21,629 nt of DNA from DASTQL01 sp035761805. Its GTDB lineage: Bacteria > Actinomycetota > Actinomycetes > Jiangellales > Jiangellaceae. The DNA lies in the NCBI GenBank assembly GCA_035761805.1, contig DASTQL010000119.1, forward strand, positions 1 through 21,629. Direction: 5' to 3'. A model generated the notes under the pieces. It worked only from the letters and a program-made list of their open reading frames with translations. It was not told where the DNA came from and did not search any database. Each line of letters starts with the position of its first letter. Position 1 is the first letter of the stretch. The position numbers and the translations under genes were made by a program. Below are positions 1 to 8,181 of this stretch, one piece after another.

Positions 1-1
1 A

Positions 2-187
2 ACCCTCGCCGCGCGGGCCCATGGCAGCACCCCCGAGGGGCTGCCGGTCGAGCTCCCCGGACACGAGCCCGAGCTGCGTCTGCTCACCCGGCGGGCCGAG
101 ACACCCGACGAGGCGGAGGTCGAGGCCAACCCACGGGCGGCCTCCGCCCGGCTGCGGGCGGCCGAACGGCTGCGGGCGGCGGCGTGA
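2..187 (+). CDS. rsmH: 16S rRNA (cytosine-1402-N4)-methyltransferase RsmH, C-terminal end (partial)
   Basis: Only the last 61 codons are inside the window; the gene begins upstream. RsmH (formerly MraW) methylates C1402 of 16S rRNA with S-adenosylmethionine. The visible tail reads GLPVELPGHEPELRLLTRRA, then PDEAEVEANPRAASARLRAAERL. The pattern of leucine/threonine-rich strand, E-x-NPRA-x-SA-x-LRAAE is typical of the RsmH C-terminus. Its place directly before ftsL is the standard first position of the dcw cluster. The stop TGA at 185-187 overlaps the GTG start of ftsL by four bases. The catalytic domain is not visible, so the call rests on the C-terminal pattern and on position. Confidence 0.9.
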   Translation, partial: TLAARAHGSTPEGLPVELPGHEPELRLLTRRAETPDEAEVEANPRAASARLRAAERLRAAA

Positions 188-591
188 GCCCCCGGAGCGC
201 TGCCACCGCGCGGCGGACGTCCGCGCGGCCGGCCGCCCCGGCACGCCGACCCCGGCTCCGGGCGGTGCCCGACGCCGTCACCCGTCCCGCGCGCACCCCC
301 TTCGTCGTGCTCGTGCTGCTCGTCCTGGCCGCCGGCCTGGTCGGCCTGCTGCTGCTCAACACGTCCCTCCAGCAGGGGTCGTTCGACCTGGCCGAGCTCG
401 AGCGCTCCACCACCGAGCTGCGGGACCGCCAGCAGGCGCTCGCCCGGGAGGTCGCACTGCTCGAGGCGCCGGGCAGCCTGGCCCGTCGGGCCATGTCGCT
501 GGGCATGATCCCGGACACCAGCCCGGCCTACCTACGGCTGCCCGAGGGTTCGGTCACGGGCGACCTGGAGCCCGCGGGGTCTTCGCCGTGA
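184..591 (+). CDS. ftsL: Cell division protein FtsL-like (septum formation initiator family)
   Basis: A 135-residue bitopic membrane protein between rsmH and ftsI, the standard position of ftsL. The N-terminus (residues 1-38) is basic and Arg/Ala/Pro-rich. One transmembrane helix covers about residues 39-59 and is rich in V, L, A and G. A short heptad-like coiled coil follows at about 68-96 (LAELERSTTELRDRQQALAR), then a GLIPDTSPAYLRL-like segment, here MSLGMIPDTSPAYLRLPEG. FtsL proteins form the FtsQ-FtsL-FtsB complex that activates FtsWI at the septum. Sequence conservation in this family is low, so topology and position carry the call. The GTG start overlaps the rsmH stop. No good Shine-Dalgarno is visible, which suggests coupled translation. 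The stop at 589-591 overlaps the GTG of ftsI. Confidence 0.88.
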   Translation: MSPRSAATARRTSARPAAPARRPRLRAVPDAVTRPARTPFVVLVLLVLAAGLVGLLLLNTSLQQGSFDLAELERSTTELRDRQQALAREVALLEAPGSLARRAMSLGMIPDTSPAYLRLPEGSVTGDLEPAGSSP

Positions 592-2669
592 CGACACAGC
601 GCGGGGGCGCCGGTCCGCGGCGAGGGAGCGGCCGGCCAGTGGGCAGCGGCTCGACGCCGGCCGGCAACGCCCGAACCCCTGGGGCGGCGACCCGGTCGCG
701 CACCCAGGGCCGGGTCCAGCCGGGTCCGCGAGAGCGGTCGTCCCCGGGGAAGCGGCCGGTTCCGGTCGAGGAGCGACCCCGGCCGCGCCGCCGGGCCCGC
801 GAACTCGCGCCGGAGGCCCCCCGCCGGACACCGCGACCCACGCCCCGAGAGGCCTCGCCTCCCGGCTCGGCGCGAGTGCGCCAACCCGGCCCCCGTCCGA
901 CTTCCGGGCCGGCGCCGCGTCCGGTGGTCCGCAGCCGGCCTCCCCGCCGCCTGCGCATGAGCGACCCCCGGCGCCGGCTGCGCATCGTCCTCGCGCTGAT
1001 CTGCTTCGTCGCCTCGCTCTTCGCCGGGCGGCTGGTCCAGCTGCAGGGGCTCGACGCGTCGACCTACGCGGAGGCGGCGCGCAACGAGCGGCTGCGGACC
1101 GTCGTGCTGCCCGCCACGCGGGGCGACATCCTCGACGTGCACGGCGAGACGCTCGCCACGACCGCAGAGGCCTACGACCTGTCCGTCGACCAGACCCAGG
1201 TGACCAACCCGGCGGCGTACGCGCTCCAGCTGGAGCCGCTCCTGGAGAGCGATCTGCGGAGCATCCAGCGGTCGCTCACCGGCGACGCACGATTCGCCTA
1301 CGTGGAGAAGGGGCTGGACCCGCATGCGTGGCGCGCCGTCCGCGAGCTGAGGTTGCCCGGGCTCTATGCCGAGCCGACCTCGGAGCGGGTGTACCCCGCC
1401 GGGGAGGTCGGGGGCAACGTCGTCGGCTTCGTCGGCGCGGAGGGTACCGGTCTGGCCGGGTTGGAGATGTCCTTCGACGACGTGCTGTCCGGTGATCCCG
1501 GCAAGCTGACCTACGAGGTGGGACCGGGCGAGCGGCGGCTCCCCGTGGTGGAGGGGTCCCGGGTGGAGCCCACCACCGGTGAGGGGTTGCGGCTCACCAT
1601 CGACCGCGACCTCCAGTGGTTCGCCCAGCAGGCGGTGGCCGAGACCGTGGACGCGTCCGGCGCCCACGGGGGGAGCTCGCTCGTCATGGACGTGCGGACG
1701 GGCGCGGTCCTCGCCATGGCGACGGCACCCGTCGTGGACCCGAGCACCCCGGGCCAGACCGACGACCGCGATCGCGGCAACGCCGCCGTGGAGGACGCCT
1801 ACGAGCCGGGATCGGTGCAGAAGGTGCTCACGGCCGCGGCCCTGGTCGAGGAGGGCGTCGCATCGGCGGACACCGAGATGCAGGTCCCGTCGAGCATCCG
1901 GCGAGGTGGACACTCGATCCGTGACTCCGTCGATCACCCCACCGGCCTGACCTTCGCCGGGGTCCTCGCCGCGTCGAGCAACGTCGGGACGCTGCTGGCG
2001 GCCGAGCGGGTCGAGTCCGAGGTCCTGCGGCAGTACCTCGTGGACTTCGGTCTCGGGCAGAAACCGGGGCTGGGCTTCGCCGGCGAGACGCCGGGCCGGC
2101 TCCCGGCCGAGTGGTCCGACCTCACCAGGGACACGATCGCCTTCGGTCAGGGGCTCTCCGCGAGCATCGTCCAGCTGGCTTCCGCCTACGCGACGATCGC
2201 CAACGGGGGCGTCCGGGTGCCACCGAGGATCGTCGACGCGAGGATCGACGCCGACGGAACCGTGCGCGAGGTCCCGCCCGGGGAGCCCAGCCGTGTGGTG
2301 TCCGAGGCGACCGCCGACGAGGTGACCTTGATGATGGAGGGGGTCATGGGCGAGGAGGGCACCGGCCGGAGCGTCGCCGAGCGTGTCCCCGGCTTCCGGC
2401 TGGCCGGCAAGACCGGGACGGCGCAGCGGGTCAACCCGTCCTGCGCGTGCTACTCCGGAGGCGGGAACATCGTGTCCTTCATGGGATTCGCCCCGGCGGA
2501 CGATCCGCGCATCGTCGTCGCGGTGACGGTGGACCGGCCGGCGGACGGCGGCTCCGGCAGCGGCACGGCCGGTCCCGCGTGGGCGGACATCACGGCCTTC
2601 GCGCTCCACCGTCTGGGCGTCGAGCCGAGCGGGACCGAGGCCCCGCGGGTGCGGCTGTTCACCGGCTGA
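588..2669 (+). CDS. ftsI: Septal peptidoglycan transpeptidase FtsI (class B penicillin-binding protein, PbpB/PBP3)
   Basis: A 693-residue class B PBP that cross-links septal peptidoglycan with FtsW. Residues 1-130 are a long cytoplasmic tail with about 30 arginines, plus many prolines and glycines. A transmembrane helix follows at about 131-150 (RIVLALICFVASLFAGRLV), then the PBP dimerisation domain starting near TRGDILD. The transpeptidase motifs are all present: SxxK as SVQK with S409 and K412, SxN as SSN at 463-465, and KTG at 608-610. There is no PASTA repeat after the catalytic domain; the protein ends in a short tail. The GTG start at 588 overlaps the ftsL stop, like the other junctions here. 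An internal ATG at 957 (MSDPRRRLRI, residue 124) would give a 570-residue protein of more usual length and cannot be excluded. Confidence 0.95.
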   Translation: MTTQRGGAGPRRGSGRPVGSGSTPAGNARTPGAATRSRTQGRVQPGPRERSSPGKRPVPVEERPRPRRRARELAPEAPRRTPRPTPREASPPGSARVRQPGPRPTSGPAPRPVVRSRPPRRLRMSDPRRRLRIVLALICFVASLFAGRLVQLQGLDASTYAEAARNERLRTVVLPATRGDILDVHGETLATTAEAYDLSVDQTQVTNPAAYALQLEPLLESDLRSIQRSLTGDARFAYVEKGLDPHAWRAVRELRLPGLYAEPTSERVYPAGEVGGNVVGFVGAEGTGLAGLEMSFDDVLSGDPGKLTYEVGPGERRLPVVEGSRVEPTTGEGLRLTIDRDLQWFAQQAVAETVDASGAHGGSSLVMDVRTGAVLAMATAPVVDPSTPGQTDDRDRGNAAVEDAYEPGSVQKVLTAAALVEEGVASADTEMQVPSSIRRGGHSIRDSVDHPTGLTFAGVLAASSNVGTLLAAERVESEVLRQYLVDFGLGQKPGLGFAGETPGRLPAEWSDLTRDTIAFGQGLSASIVQLASAYATIANGGVRVPPRIVDARIDADGTVREVPPGEPSRVVSEATADEVTLMMEGVMGEEGTGRSVAERVPGFRLAGKTGTAQRVNPSCACYSGGGNIVSFMGFAPADDPRIVVAVTVDRPADGGSGSGTAGPAWADITAFALHRLGVEPSGTEAPRVRLFTG

Positions 2670-2673
2670 CGAG

Positions 2674-2679
2674 TACCCT
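2674..2679 (+). promoter_or_regulatory. Candidate -10 element (TACCCT) of a leaderless murE promoter
   Basis: TACCCT fits the actinobacterial TANNNT -10 consensus and lies exactly 7 bases before the murE ATG at 2687. Transcription would therefore begin at or next to the A of the start codon. No Shine-Dalgarno sequence precedes that ATG, which agrees with a leaderless mRNA. No convincing -35 hexamer is seen, but leaderless actinobacterial promoters often lack one. This is inference from spacing only. Confidence 0.5.
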
Positions 2680-2686
2680 CGCGCCG

Positions 2687-4258
2687 ATGTCCGCAAGCCC
2701 GGGGCCCCGTCCCCTGACGGTCACGCCGCGCCCGCTCCCGGGTCTCGCGGCCTTGCTGGGAACAGCGCTCCCGGCCGATGCGGCGGCGCTGGCCGTCACC
2801 GGTGTCACGCTCGACTCGAGTCGCGTGGCCGTCGGCGACCTGTACGCGGGCCTGCGCGGAGCGGTCACCCACGGCGCCAGGTTCGCCGGCGCCGCGGCCG
2901 CGGCCGGCGCCGTGGCCCTGCTCACCGACGACGAGGGAGCCGGGCTGGCCGCAGGGTCGGGACTGCCGGCGCTCGTCGTGCCCGATCCGCGTGCCCGGCT
3001 GGGCGAGGTGGCGGCCGACGTCTATGGCCACCCCGGCCGCGACCTGCTCCTGGTCGGTGTGACCGGCACGAATGGCAAGACCACCACGACCTACCTGCTC
3101 GACTCCGTGCTCCGCCGGGCCCACGGTGCCACCGGCCTGATCGGGACGGTCGAGACCAGGGTCGGGGACGAGGTCCTGCGCAGCGTGCGGACGACACCGG
3201 AGGCGCCGGACGTGCACGCCCTGCTCGCCGTCATGCGTGAGCGTGGCGTCGCGGCGTGCGCCATGGAGGTCTCCAGCCATGCCCTGGCGCTGGGCCGCGT
3301 GGACGGCGTCGTCTTCGACGTCGCCGTGTTCACCAACCTCAGCCAGGACCACCTCGACTTCCACGGGTCCATGCAGGACTACTACGCCACCAAGGCCGAG
3401 CTCCTCACCGGCCGCCGCGCCCGGCGCGGTGTCGTCTGCGTCGACGACCCGTACGGGATGCGCGCGGCGGCCGAGGCGTCGGTGCCCGTCGTCACGGTCT
3501 CGACCGCTGCGGCGGCGGACGCGGACTGGAGGGTGACGGCCCGCGAGCCGGCCGGGTCCGGCAGCACGCGGTTCGTGCTGACCCACCGGGACGGCCGGGA
3601 GCTCCCGGTGCTGTCGCCGCTCCCGGGCGACTTCAACGTGGCCAACGCCGCGCTCGCCGTGGTCACCGCCGTCGAGGCGGGTGTGGAGCCGGAGGCCGCC
3701 GTTGCCGCGCTGTCGGCGTCCTCCGGCGTACCCGGACGGATGGAGCGCGTCGACGTACCTGCTGACGACGCGCCGCTCGCGGTGGTGGACTATGCCCACA
3801 CGCCGGATGCCGTCGCGGGGGCGTTGCGCGCACTCCGTGCGGCCACGAACGGACGCCTCGTCGTGGTGCTCGGCGCCGGGGGCGACCGTGATGCCGGCAA
3901 GCGTCCGCTCATGGGTGAGGCGGCCGCCCGGTGGGCGGACGTCGTGGTCGTCACGGACGACAACCCCCGCTCCGAGCCACCGGCCGCGATCCGGGCCGCG
4001 GTGCTCGACGGCACCACCCGGGTCTCGTCCGCAGACCGGGCCAGGGTGATCGAGGTGGCCGGCAGGGCCGAGGCGGTGCGCGCGGCCGTCGGCCTCACGT
4101 CGGGCGGTCAGGACACCGTGCTCGTCGCGGGCAAGGGACACGAGCAGGGACAAGAGGTCGCGGGGGTCGTGCACCCCTTCGACGACCGCGCCGTCCTGCG
4201 GGATGCCCTGCGGCACCGCGAGTCGAGGCCGGCGGACCGGGTGGGGGACGCGCGGTGA
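2687..4258 (+). CDS. murE: UDP-N-acetylmuramoyl-L-alanyl-D-glutamate--2,6-diaminopimelate ligase MurE
   Basis: A 523-residue Mur ligase that uses ATP to add the third residue of the peptidoglycan stem peptide. The N-terminal UDP-MurNAc-binding domain shows the TGVTLDSSRVAVGDLYAGL pattern. The ATP loop GTNGKTT is at residues 127-133, with Lys131. The central motifs TTPEAPDVH, MEVSSHALALGRVDG and FTNLSQDHLDFHG follow. The DNPR motif at 425-428, which recognises meso-diaminopimelate in this family, predicts meso-DAP rather than lysine as substrate. This is the only ATG start in the block from ftsL to ftsQ. It sits 17 bases after the ftsI stop, with a -10-like TACCCT just upstream. The gene ends in a GTGA overlap with murF. 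Confidence 0.97.
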   Translation: MSASPGPRPLTVTPRPLPGLAALLGTALPADAAALAVTGVTLDSSRVAVGDLYAGLRGAVTHGARFAGAAAAAGAVALLTDDEGAGLAAGSGLPALVVPDPRARLGEVAADVYGHPGRDLLLVGVTGTNGKTTTTYLLDSVLRRAHGATGLIGTVETRVGDEVLRSVRTTPEAPDVHALLAVMRERGVAACAMEVSSHALALGRVDGVVFDVAVFTNLSQDHLDFHGSMQDYYATKAELLTGRRARRGVVCVDDPYGMRAAAEASVPVVTVSTAAAADADWRVTAREPAGSGSTRFVLTHRDGRELPVLSPLPGDFNVANAALAVVTAVEAGVEPEAAVAALSASSGVPGRMERVDVPADDAPLAVVDYAHTPDAVAGALRALRAATNGRLVVVLGAGGDRDAGKRPLMGEAAARWADVVVVTDDNPRSEPPAAIRAAVLDGTTRVSSADRARVIEVAGRAEAVRAAVGLTSGGQDTVLVAGKGHEQGQEVAGVVHPFDDRAVLRDALRHRESRPADRVGDAR

Positions 4259-5649
4259 TCCCGCTGACGCTCGCCGAGGTCGCCACCGCGACCGGCGGCA
4301 CCCTCGACGCGGCCGACCCGGCGGCCGTCGTCGCCGGCGACGTGGTCGTCGACTCCCGCCTCGTCGTCCCGGGGTCGCTGTTCGTGGCCGTCCGCGGGGA
4401 GCGTGTCGACGGGCACGACTTCGCCGGCCGGGCGGTGTCGGAGGGCGCGGTCGCGGCTCTCGTGGAGCGGCCGACCGGCGGGCCGGCCGTGGTCGTCGCC
4501 GACACCGTCGCCGCCCTCTCCGCGCTCGCGCGGGCGGTCCGTGAGCGGCTACCGGGTCTGCCGGTCGTCGGCATCACCGGAAGTAGCGGGAAGACGAGCA
4601 CCAAGGACCTGCTCGCCGAGGTCCTGGCCGACCTCGGACCCGTCGTGGCGCCGCCCGGTTCCTACAACAACGAGATCGGCCTTCCCCTGACCGTGCTCCG
4701 GGCCGACCCCGGCACGCGCGCGCTCGTCCTCGAGATGGGCGCCCGCGGGCGCGGCCACGTCGCCGCGTTGTGCCGAACGGCCGCTCCAACCGTGGGGGTG
4801 GTGCTCAACGTCGGGAGCGCACACCTCGGCGAGTTCGGAAGCCGTGAGGCCATCGCGCTCTCCAAGGGCGAGCTCGTCGAGTCCCTGCCGGGCGAGGGCA
4901 CCGCCGTGCTCAACGCGGACGACCCGCTGGTCCGGGCCATGCGCGACCGCACGACGGCCCGCGTCCTCCTGGTCGGCGAGGCCGCCGATGCCGACGTCCG
5001 GGCCGAGGACGTCCGGCTGGACGACCAGGGCCGGCCGTCGTTCCGCCTCGTCGGGCCCGGGGATACCGCCCAGGTGCGGCTCGGGCTGGTGGGGGAGCAC
5101 CAGGTCGCCAACGCCCTCGCCGCGGTGGGGGCCGCGCACGCGCTCGGGCTCCCGTTCGACGCCACGGCGACCGCCCTCTCCTCGGCCCGGCCCCGGTCGC
5201 GCTGGCGCATGGAGGTGGAGGAGACGCCCGAGGGCGTCACCGTGGTCAACGACGCCTACAACGCCAACCCGGAGTCCGTACGCGCCGCGCTCAAGGCCCT
5301 CGTCTCGCTCGCCCGCGGCCGCCGGACGTGGGCCGTGCTCGGGGAGATGCGAGAGCTCGGCGCCACTGCGCGAGAGGAGCACGACGCGATCGGCCGCCTG
5401 GCGGTGCGTCTGGACGTCTCCCGGCTGCTCGCCGTCGGCGAGGGCGCCCGCGCGGTCCACCTGGGGGCCGCCCACGAGGGGTCCTGGGGCGACGAGTCGG
5501 CCTGGGTGCCCGACGTCGACGCCGCCCTCGCCGTGCTCCGGGCCGAGCTCCGCCCGGGGGACGTCGTCCTGGTCAAGGCCTCCCGCGCCGTGGGTCTCGA
5601 GCGCGTGGCGGAGGCGCTGCTCACGGACGGCCGGGGGGCGGCCGAGTGA
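4255..5649 (+). CDS. murF: UDP-N-acetylmuramoyl-tripeptide--D-alanyl-D-alanine ligase MurF
   Basis: A 464-residue Mur ligase that joins D-Ala-D-Ala to UDP-MurNAc-tripeptide, completing the cytoplasmic pentapeptide precursor. The N-terminal domain begins VIPLTLAEVATATGG and has the VVDSRLVVPGSLFVAVRGER pattern shared with MurE. The ATP loop GSSGKT lies at residues 109-114, with Lys113. It is followed by SYNNEIGLPLTVL, the MurF-specific segment. The C-terminal part contains VVNDAYNANPESVRAAL, another MurF hallmark, and VLGEMRELG. The GTG start overlaps the murE stop by four bases, and a GGGGGA-like Shine-Dalgarno lies just upstream. No ddl gene is present in this window, so D-Ala-D-Ala is made by an enzyme encoded elsewhere. 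Confidence 0.97.
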   Translation: MIPLTLAEVATATGGTLDAADPAAVVAGDVVVDSRLVVPGSLFVAVRGERVDGHDFAGRAVSEGAVAALVERPTGGPAVVVADTVAALSALARAVRERLPGLPVVGITGSSGKTSTKDLLAEVLADLGPVVAPPGSYNNEIGLPLTVLRADPGTRALVLEMGARGRGHVAALCRTAAPTVGVVLNVGSAHLGEFGSREAIALSKGELVESLPGEGTAVLNADDPLVRAMRDRTTARVLLVGEAADADVRAEDVRLDDQGRPSFRLVGPGDTAQVRLGLVGEHQVANALAAVGAAHALGLPFDATATALSSARPRSRWRMEVEETPEGVTVVNDAYNANPESVRAALKALVSLARGRRTWAVLGEMRELGATAREEHDAIGRLAVRLDVSRLLAVGEGARAVHLGAAHEGSWGDESAWVPDVDAALAVLRAELRPGDVVLVKASRAVGLERVAEALLTDGRGAAE

Positions 5650-6707
5650 TCGCGGTCCTGGTCTCCAGCTTCACCGCCTTCGTCGTCGCCTTCCTCGGGA
5701 CCCCCGTGGCCATCCGCATGCTGGTCGGCCGTGACTACGGCCAGCTCATCCGGGACGACGGTCCGACCAGCCACCACACCAAGCGTGGCACGCCCACCAT
5801 GGGTGGGGCGGTGATCATCGTGGCCGTCGTGGTGGGCTACGCGGCGGCCCACCTGGCGCGGCTGACCCCGCCGACCGCCTCGGGCCTGCTCGTGCTCTTC
5901 CTGATGACGGGCCTCGGTCTGGTCGGGTTCGTCGACGACTTCATCAAGATCTCCAAGCAGCGCAGCCTCGGCCTGCGCACTGGCGCCAAGCTCGCCGGCC
6001 AGGCCTTCGTGGCGATCGCGTTCGCCCTGCTGGCACTCCAGTTCGAGGACGAGCGCGGTCTCACCCCCGCGTCGACGGCGGTGTCGGCCCTGCGGGACAC
6101 CCCGCTGGTGCTGGGTCCGGTCCTCTTCGTGATCTGGGCCTACGTCTTCGTGGCCGGCGCGTCCAACATGGTCAACCTCACCGACGGGCTGGACGGTCTG
6201 GCCACGGGCGCCTGCATCATGGTGTTCGGCGCCTACCTCATCGTGGCCATCTGGCAGTTCAACCAACGCTGCTCCGTGGTCGCCGGGCCCAACTGCTACG
6301 AGGTGCGCGACCCGCTGGACCTGGCGATCGTCTCCGCCGCGTTGGTCGGCGCCTGCTTCGGCTTCCTGTGGTGGAACACCTCACCAGCGAAGATCTTCAT
6401 GGGTGACACCGGGTCACTCGCCCTGGGCGGCGCGCTGGCCGGGCTGGCCATCCTGTCCAGGACGGAGCTGCTGCTGGGCGTCCTGTCGGGACTCATGGTC
6501 ATCATCACCCTCTCGGTCATCCTCCAGGTCGGCTGGTTCAAGCTGTCCGGGGGCAAGCGCCTGTTCCGGATGGCCCCGCTGCAGCACCACTTCGAGCTGC
6601 AGGGCTGGGCCGAGGTGACCATCGTGGTCCGGTTCTGGATCATCGCCGGCCTGTTCGTCGCCCTCGGTCTCGGGCTCTTCTACGCCGAGTGGGTGACGGG
6701 CGCGTGA
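5646..6707 (+). CDS. mraY: Phospho-N-acetylmuramoyl-pentapeptide transferase MraY
   Basis: A 353-residue polytopic membrane enzyme that moves phospho-MurNAc-pentapeptide from UDP to undecaprenyl phosphate, giving lipid I on the inner face of the membrane. About ten hydrophobic segments are visible along the whole length. The family signatures are intact: TSHHTKRGTPTMGG near the N-terminus, the aspartate pair D97-D98 in VGFVDDFIK, NLTDGLDG at 177-184, FMGDTGSLALGG with D254, and the H314-H315 pair in PLQHHFELQGW. The GTG start overlaps the murF stop after a G-rich Shine-Dalgarno. The end overlaps murD. The length is normal for the family and nothing looks damaged. Confidence 0.97.
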   Translation: MIAVLVSSFTAFVVAFLGTPVAIRMLVGRDYGQLIRDDGPTSHHTKRGTPTMGGAVIIVAVVVGYAAAHLARLTPPTASGLLVLFLMTGLGLVGFVDDFIKISKQRSLGLRTGAKLAGQAFVAIAFALLALQFEDERGLTPASTAVSALRDTPLVLGPVLFVIWAYVFVAGASNMVNLTDGLDGLATGACIMVFGAYLIVAIWQFNQRCSVVAGPNCYEVRDPLDLAIVSAALVGACFGFLWWNTSPAKIFMGDTGSLALGGALAGLAILSRTELLLGVLSGLMVIITLSVILQVGWFKLSGGKRLFRMAPLQHHFELQGWAEVTIVVRFWIIAGLFVALGLGLFYAEWVTGA

Positions 6708-8164
6708 GCCCTCCTTCCTGGCTCGCCGCGGCGGACCGTGGTGCGCCGTGGTCCCGGCTGCACGCCTGCGTGGCGGGGATCGGCGTGTCCGGCTTCGCCG
6801 CCGCCGACGCGCTGGTGTCCCTCGGTGCGCGCGTGACCGTGCTCGACGACCGCGAGGGTGACGCCGAGCGGGAGAAGGCGACGGTGCTGGAGGTGCTCGG
6901 CGCGACCGTGCGGCTGGGCACCGGTGCGACGGGCGAGCTCCCCCCGGACGTCGGCCTCGTGGTCACCTCCCCGGGCTGGCGGCCGACGGCACCGCTGCTC
7001 GTGGCCGCGGCGGCTGCGGGTGTCCCGGTGTGGGGCGAGGTCGAGCTTGCGTGGCGGCTCCGCGACCCGGCGGGTGCCGCCCCCTGGCTGGCGGTCACCG
7101 GGACCAACGGAAAGACCACCGCCGTCCGGATGCTCACCGAGGTCCTGCGCGCGTCCGGGCTCCGCGTGGCGTCGGTCGGCAACGTGGGCGACCCGGTCGT
7201 CGAGGCAGTCCTGCACCCGGAGCCGCACGACGTCCTGGCCCTCGAGCTGTCCAGCTTCCAGCTGCACTGGACCACCTCGATGGCGGCCCGTGCCGCCGCG
7301 GTCCTCAACGTCGCGCCCGACCACGTCGACTGGCACGGCTCCGTGGGGGCGTACGCCAGGGACAAGGGCCGGATCTACCAGGGCTGCCAGGTGGCCTGCG
7401 TCTACAACGTCGCCGACCCCGTGACCGAGGAGCTGGTGCGTGCCGCCGACGTGGCCGAGGGCTGCCGAGCTGTCGGCTTCACGCTCGGCCCGCCGCAGGT
7501 CGGCATGCTCGGCGTGGTCGACGGCACGCTGGTCGACCGTGCCTTCGTCGAGGACCGGCACCCCCCGGCCAACCGGGCCGCCGAGCTGGCCGCCGTCAGC
7601 GACGTCGTGCCCGCCGCTCCGCACAACGTGGCCAACGCCCTGGCTGCGGCCGCCCTCGCCCGCTCGCTGGGGGTGCCCGCGGCCGCCGTGCGGGACGGCC
7701 TGCGCGCCTTCCGGCCCGATGCCCACCGCATCGCGACGGTGGCCACGGTCCGGGGGGTGACCTGGGTCGACGACTCCAAGGCCACCAACCCGCACGCCGC
7801 CGCCGCCTCGCTCGCGGCGTACGACGACGTGGTGTGGGTGGCGGGGGGCCTGGCCAAGGGGGCCACCTTCGACGACCTCGTGCTAGGGGCGCGCGAGCGG
7901 CTCCGCGGCGCGGTCCTCCTCGGTGCCGACCGGTCGCTGGTAGCCGAGGCACTGGCGCGACACGCGCCCGAGGTCCCCGTGGTGGAGGTGGCCGACACCG
8001 ACACTGGGGCGATGGACGTCGTGGTCCGCGAGGCGGCCGCCCTGGCCCGGCCCGGGTACACCGTGCTGCTCGCGCCCGCGTGCGCGTCCATGGACATGTT
8101 CACCAGCTACGCGGCCCGTGGTGACGCCTTCGCCACCGCCGTCGACCGGCTCGCCGCCGGTTGA
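6704..8164 (+). CDS. murD: UDP-N-acetylmuramoyl-L-alanine--D-glutamate ligase MurD
   Basis: A 486-residue Mur ligase that adds D-glutamate, the second residue of the stem peptide. The N-terminal Rossmann-like domain has GIGVSGFAAADALVSLGARV, which binds UDP-MurNAc-Ala. The ATP loop GTNGKTT is at residues 133-139, with Lys137. Further Mur motifs are LELSSFQLH, LNVAPDHVDWHGS and PHNVANALAAAALA. The C-terminal domain has WVDDSKATNPHAAAASL and LAPACASMDMFTSYAARGD, both typical of MurD. GTG at 6704 overlaps the mraY stop. A GTG about 15 bases further upstream would start inside mraY and is less likely. It lies between mraY and ftsW as in other actinobacteria. Confidence 0.97.
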   Translation: MSPPSWLAAADRGAPWSRLHACVAGIGVSGFAAADALVSLGARVTVLDDREGDAEREKATVLEVLGATVRLGTGATGELPPDVGLVVTSPGWRPTAPLLVAAAAAGVPVWGEVELAWRLRDPAGAAPWLAVTGTNGKTTAVRMLTEVLRASGLRVASVGNVGDPVVEAVLHPEPHDVLALELSSFQLHWTTSMAARAAAVLNVAPDHVDWHGSVGAYARDKGRIYQGCQVACVYNVADPVTEELVRAADVAEGCRAVGFTLGPPQVGMLGVVDGTLVDRAFVEDRHPPANRAAELAAVSDVVPAAPHNVANALAAAALARSLGVPAAAVRDGLRAFRPDAHRIATVATVRGVTWVDDSKATNPHAAAASLAAYDDVVWVAGGLAKGATFDDLVLGARERLRGAVLLGADRSLVAEALARHAPEVPVVEVADTDTGAMDVVVREAAALARPGYTVLLAPACASMDMFTSYAARGDAFATAVDRLAAG

Positions 8165-8170
8165 GCCCAC

Positions 8171-8175
8171 GGGAG
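8171..8175 (+). promoter_or_regulatory. Ribosome binding site that decides the ftsW start
   Basis: GGGAG lies 6 bases before the GTG at 8182. It favours that start over the TTG at 8161, which overlaps the murD stop (TTGA) but has no purine-rich stretch at the right distance. The two starts differ by seven residues in a poorly conserved N-terminal tail. Confidence 0.5.
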
Positions 8176-8181
8176 CCGAGC

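Noticed and set aside
21..587. Upstream extension of the ftsI frame to an ATG at 21
   Set aside because: It would cover the end of rsmH and all of ftsL in another frame. The GTG at 588 that overlaps the ftsL stop fits the junction pattern of the cluster.
528..2696. 722-codon minus-strand open frame opposite ftsI
   Set aside because: It mirrors the ftsI coding frame, has no ribosome binding site or family pattern, and would overlap ftsL and ftsI completely.
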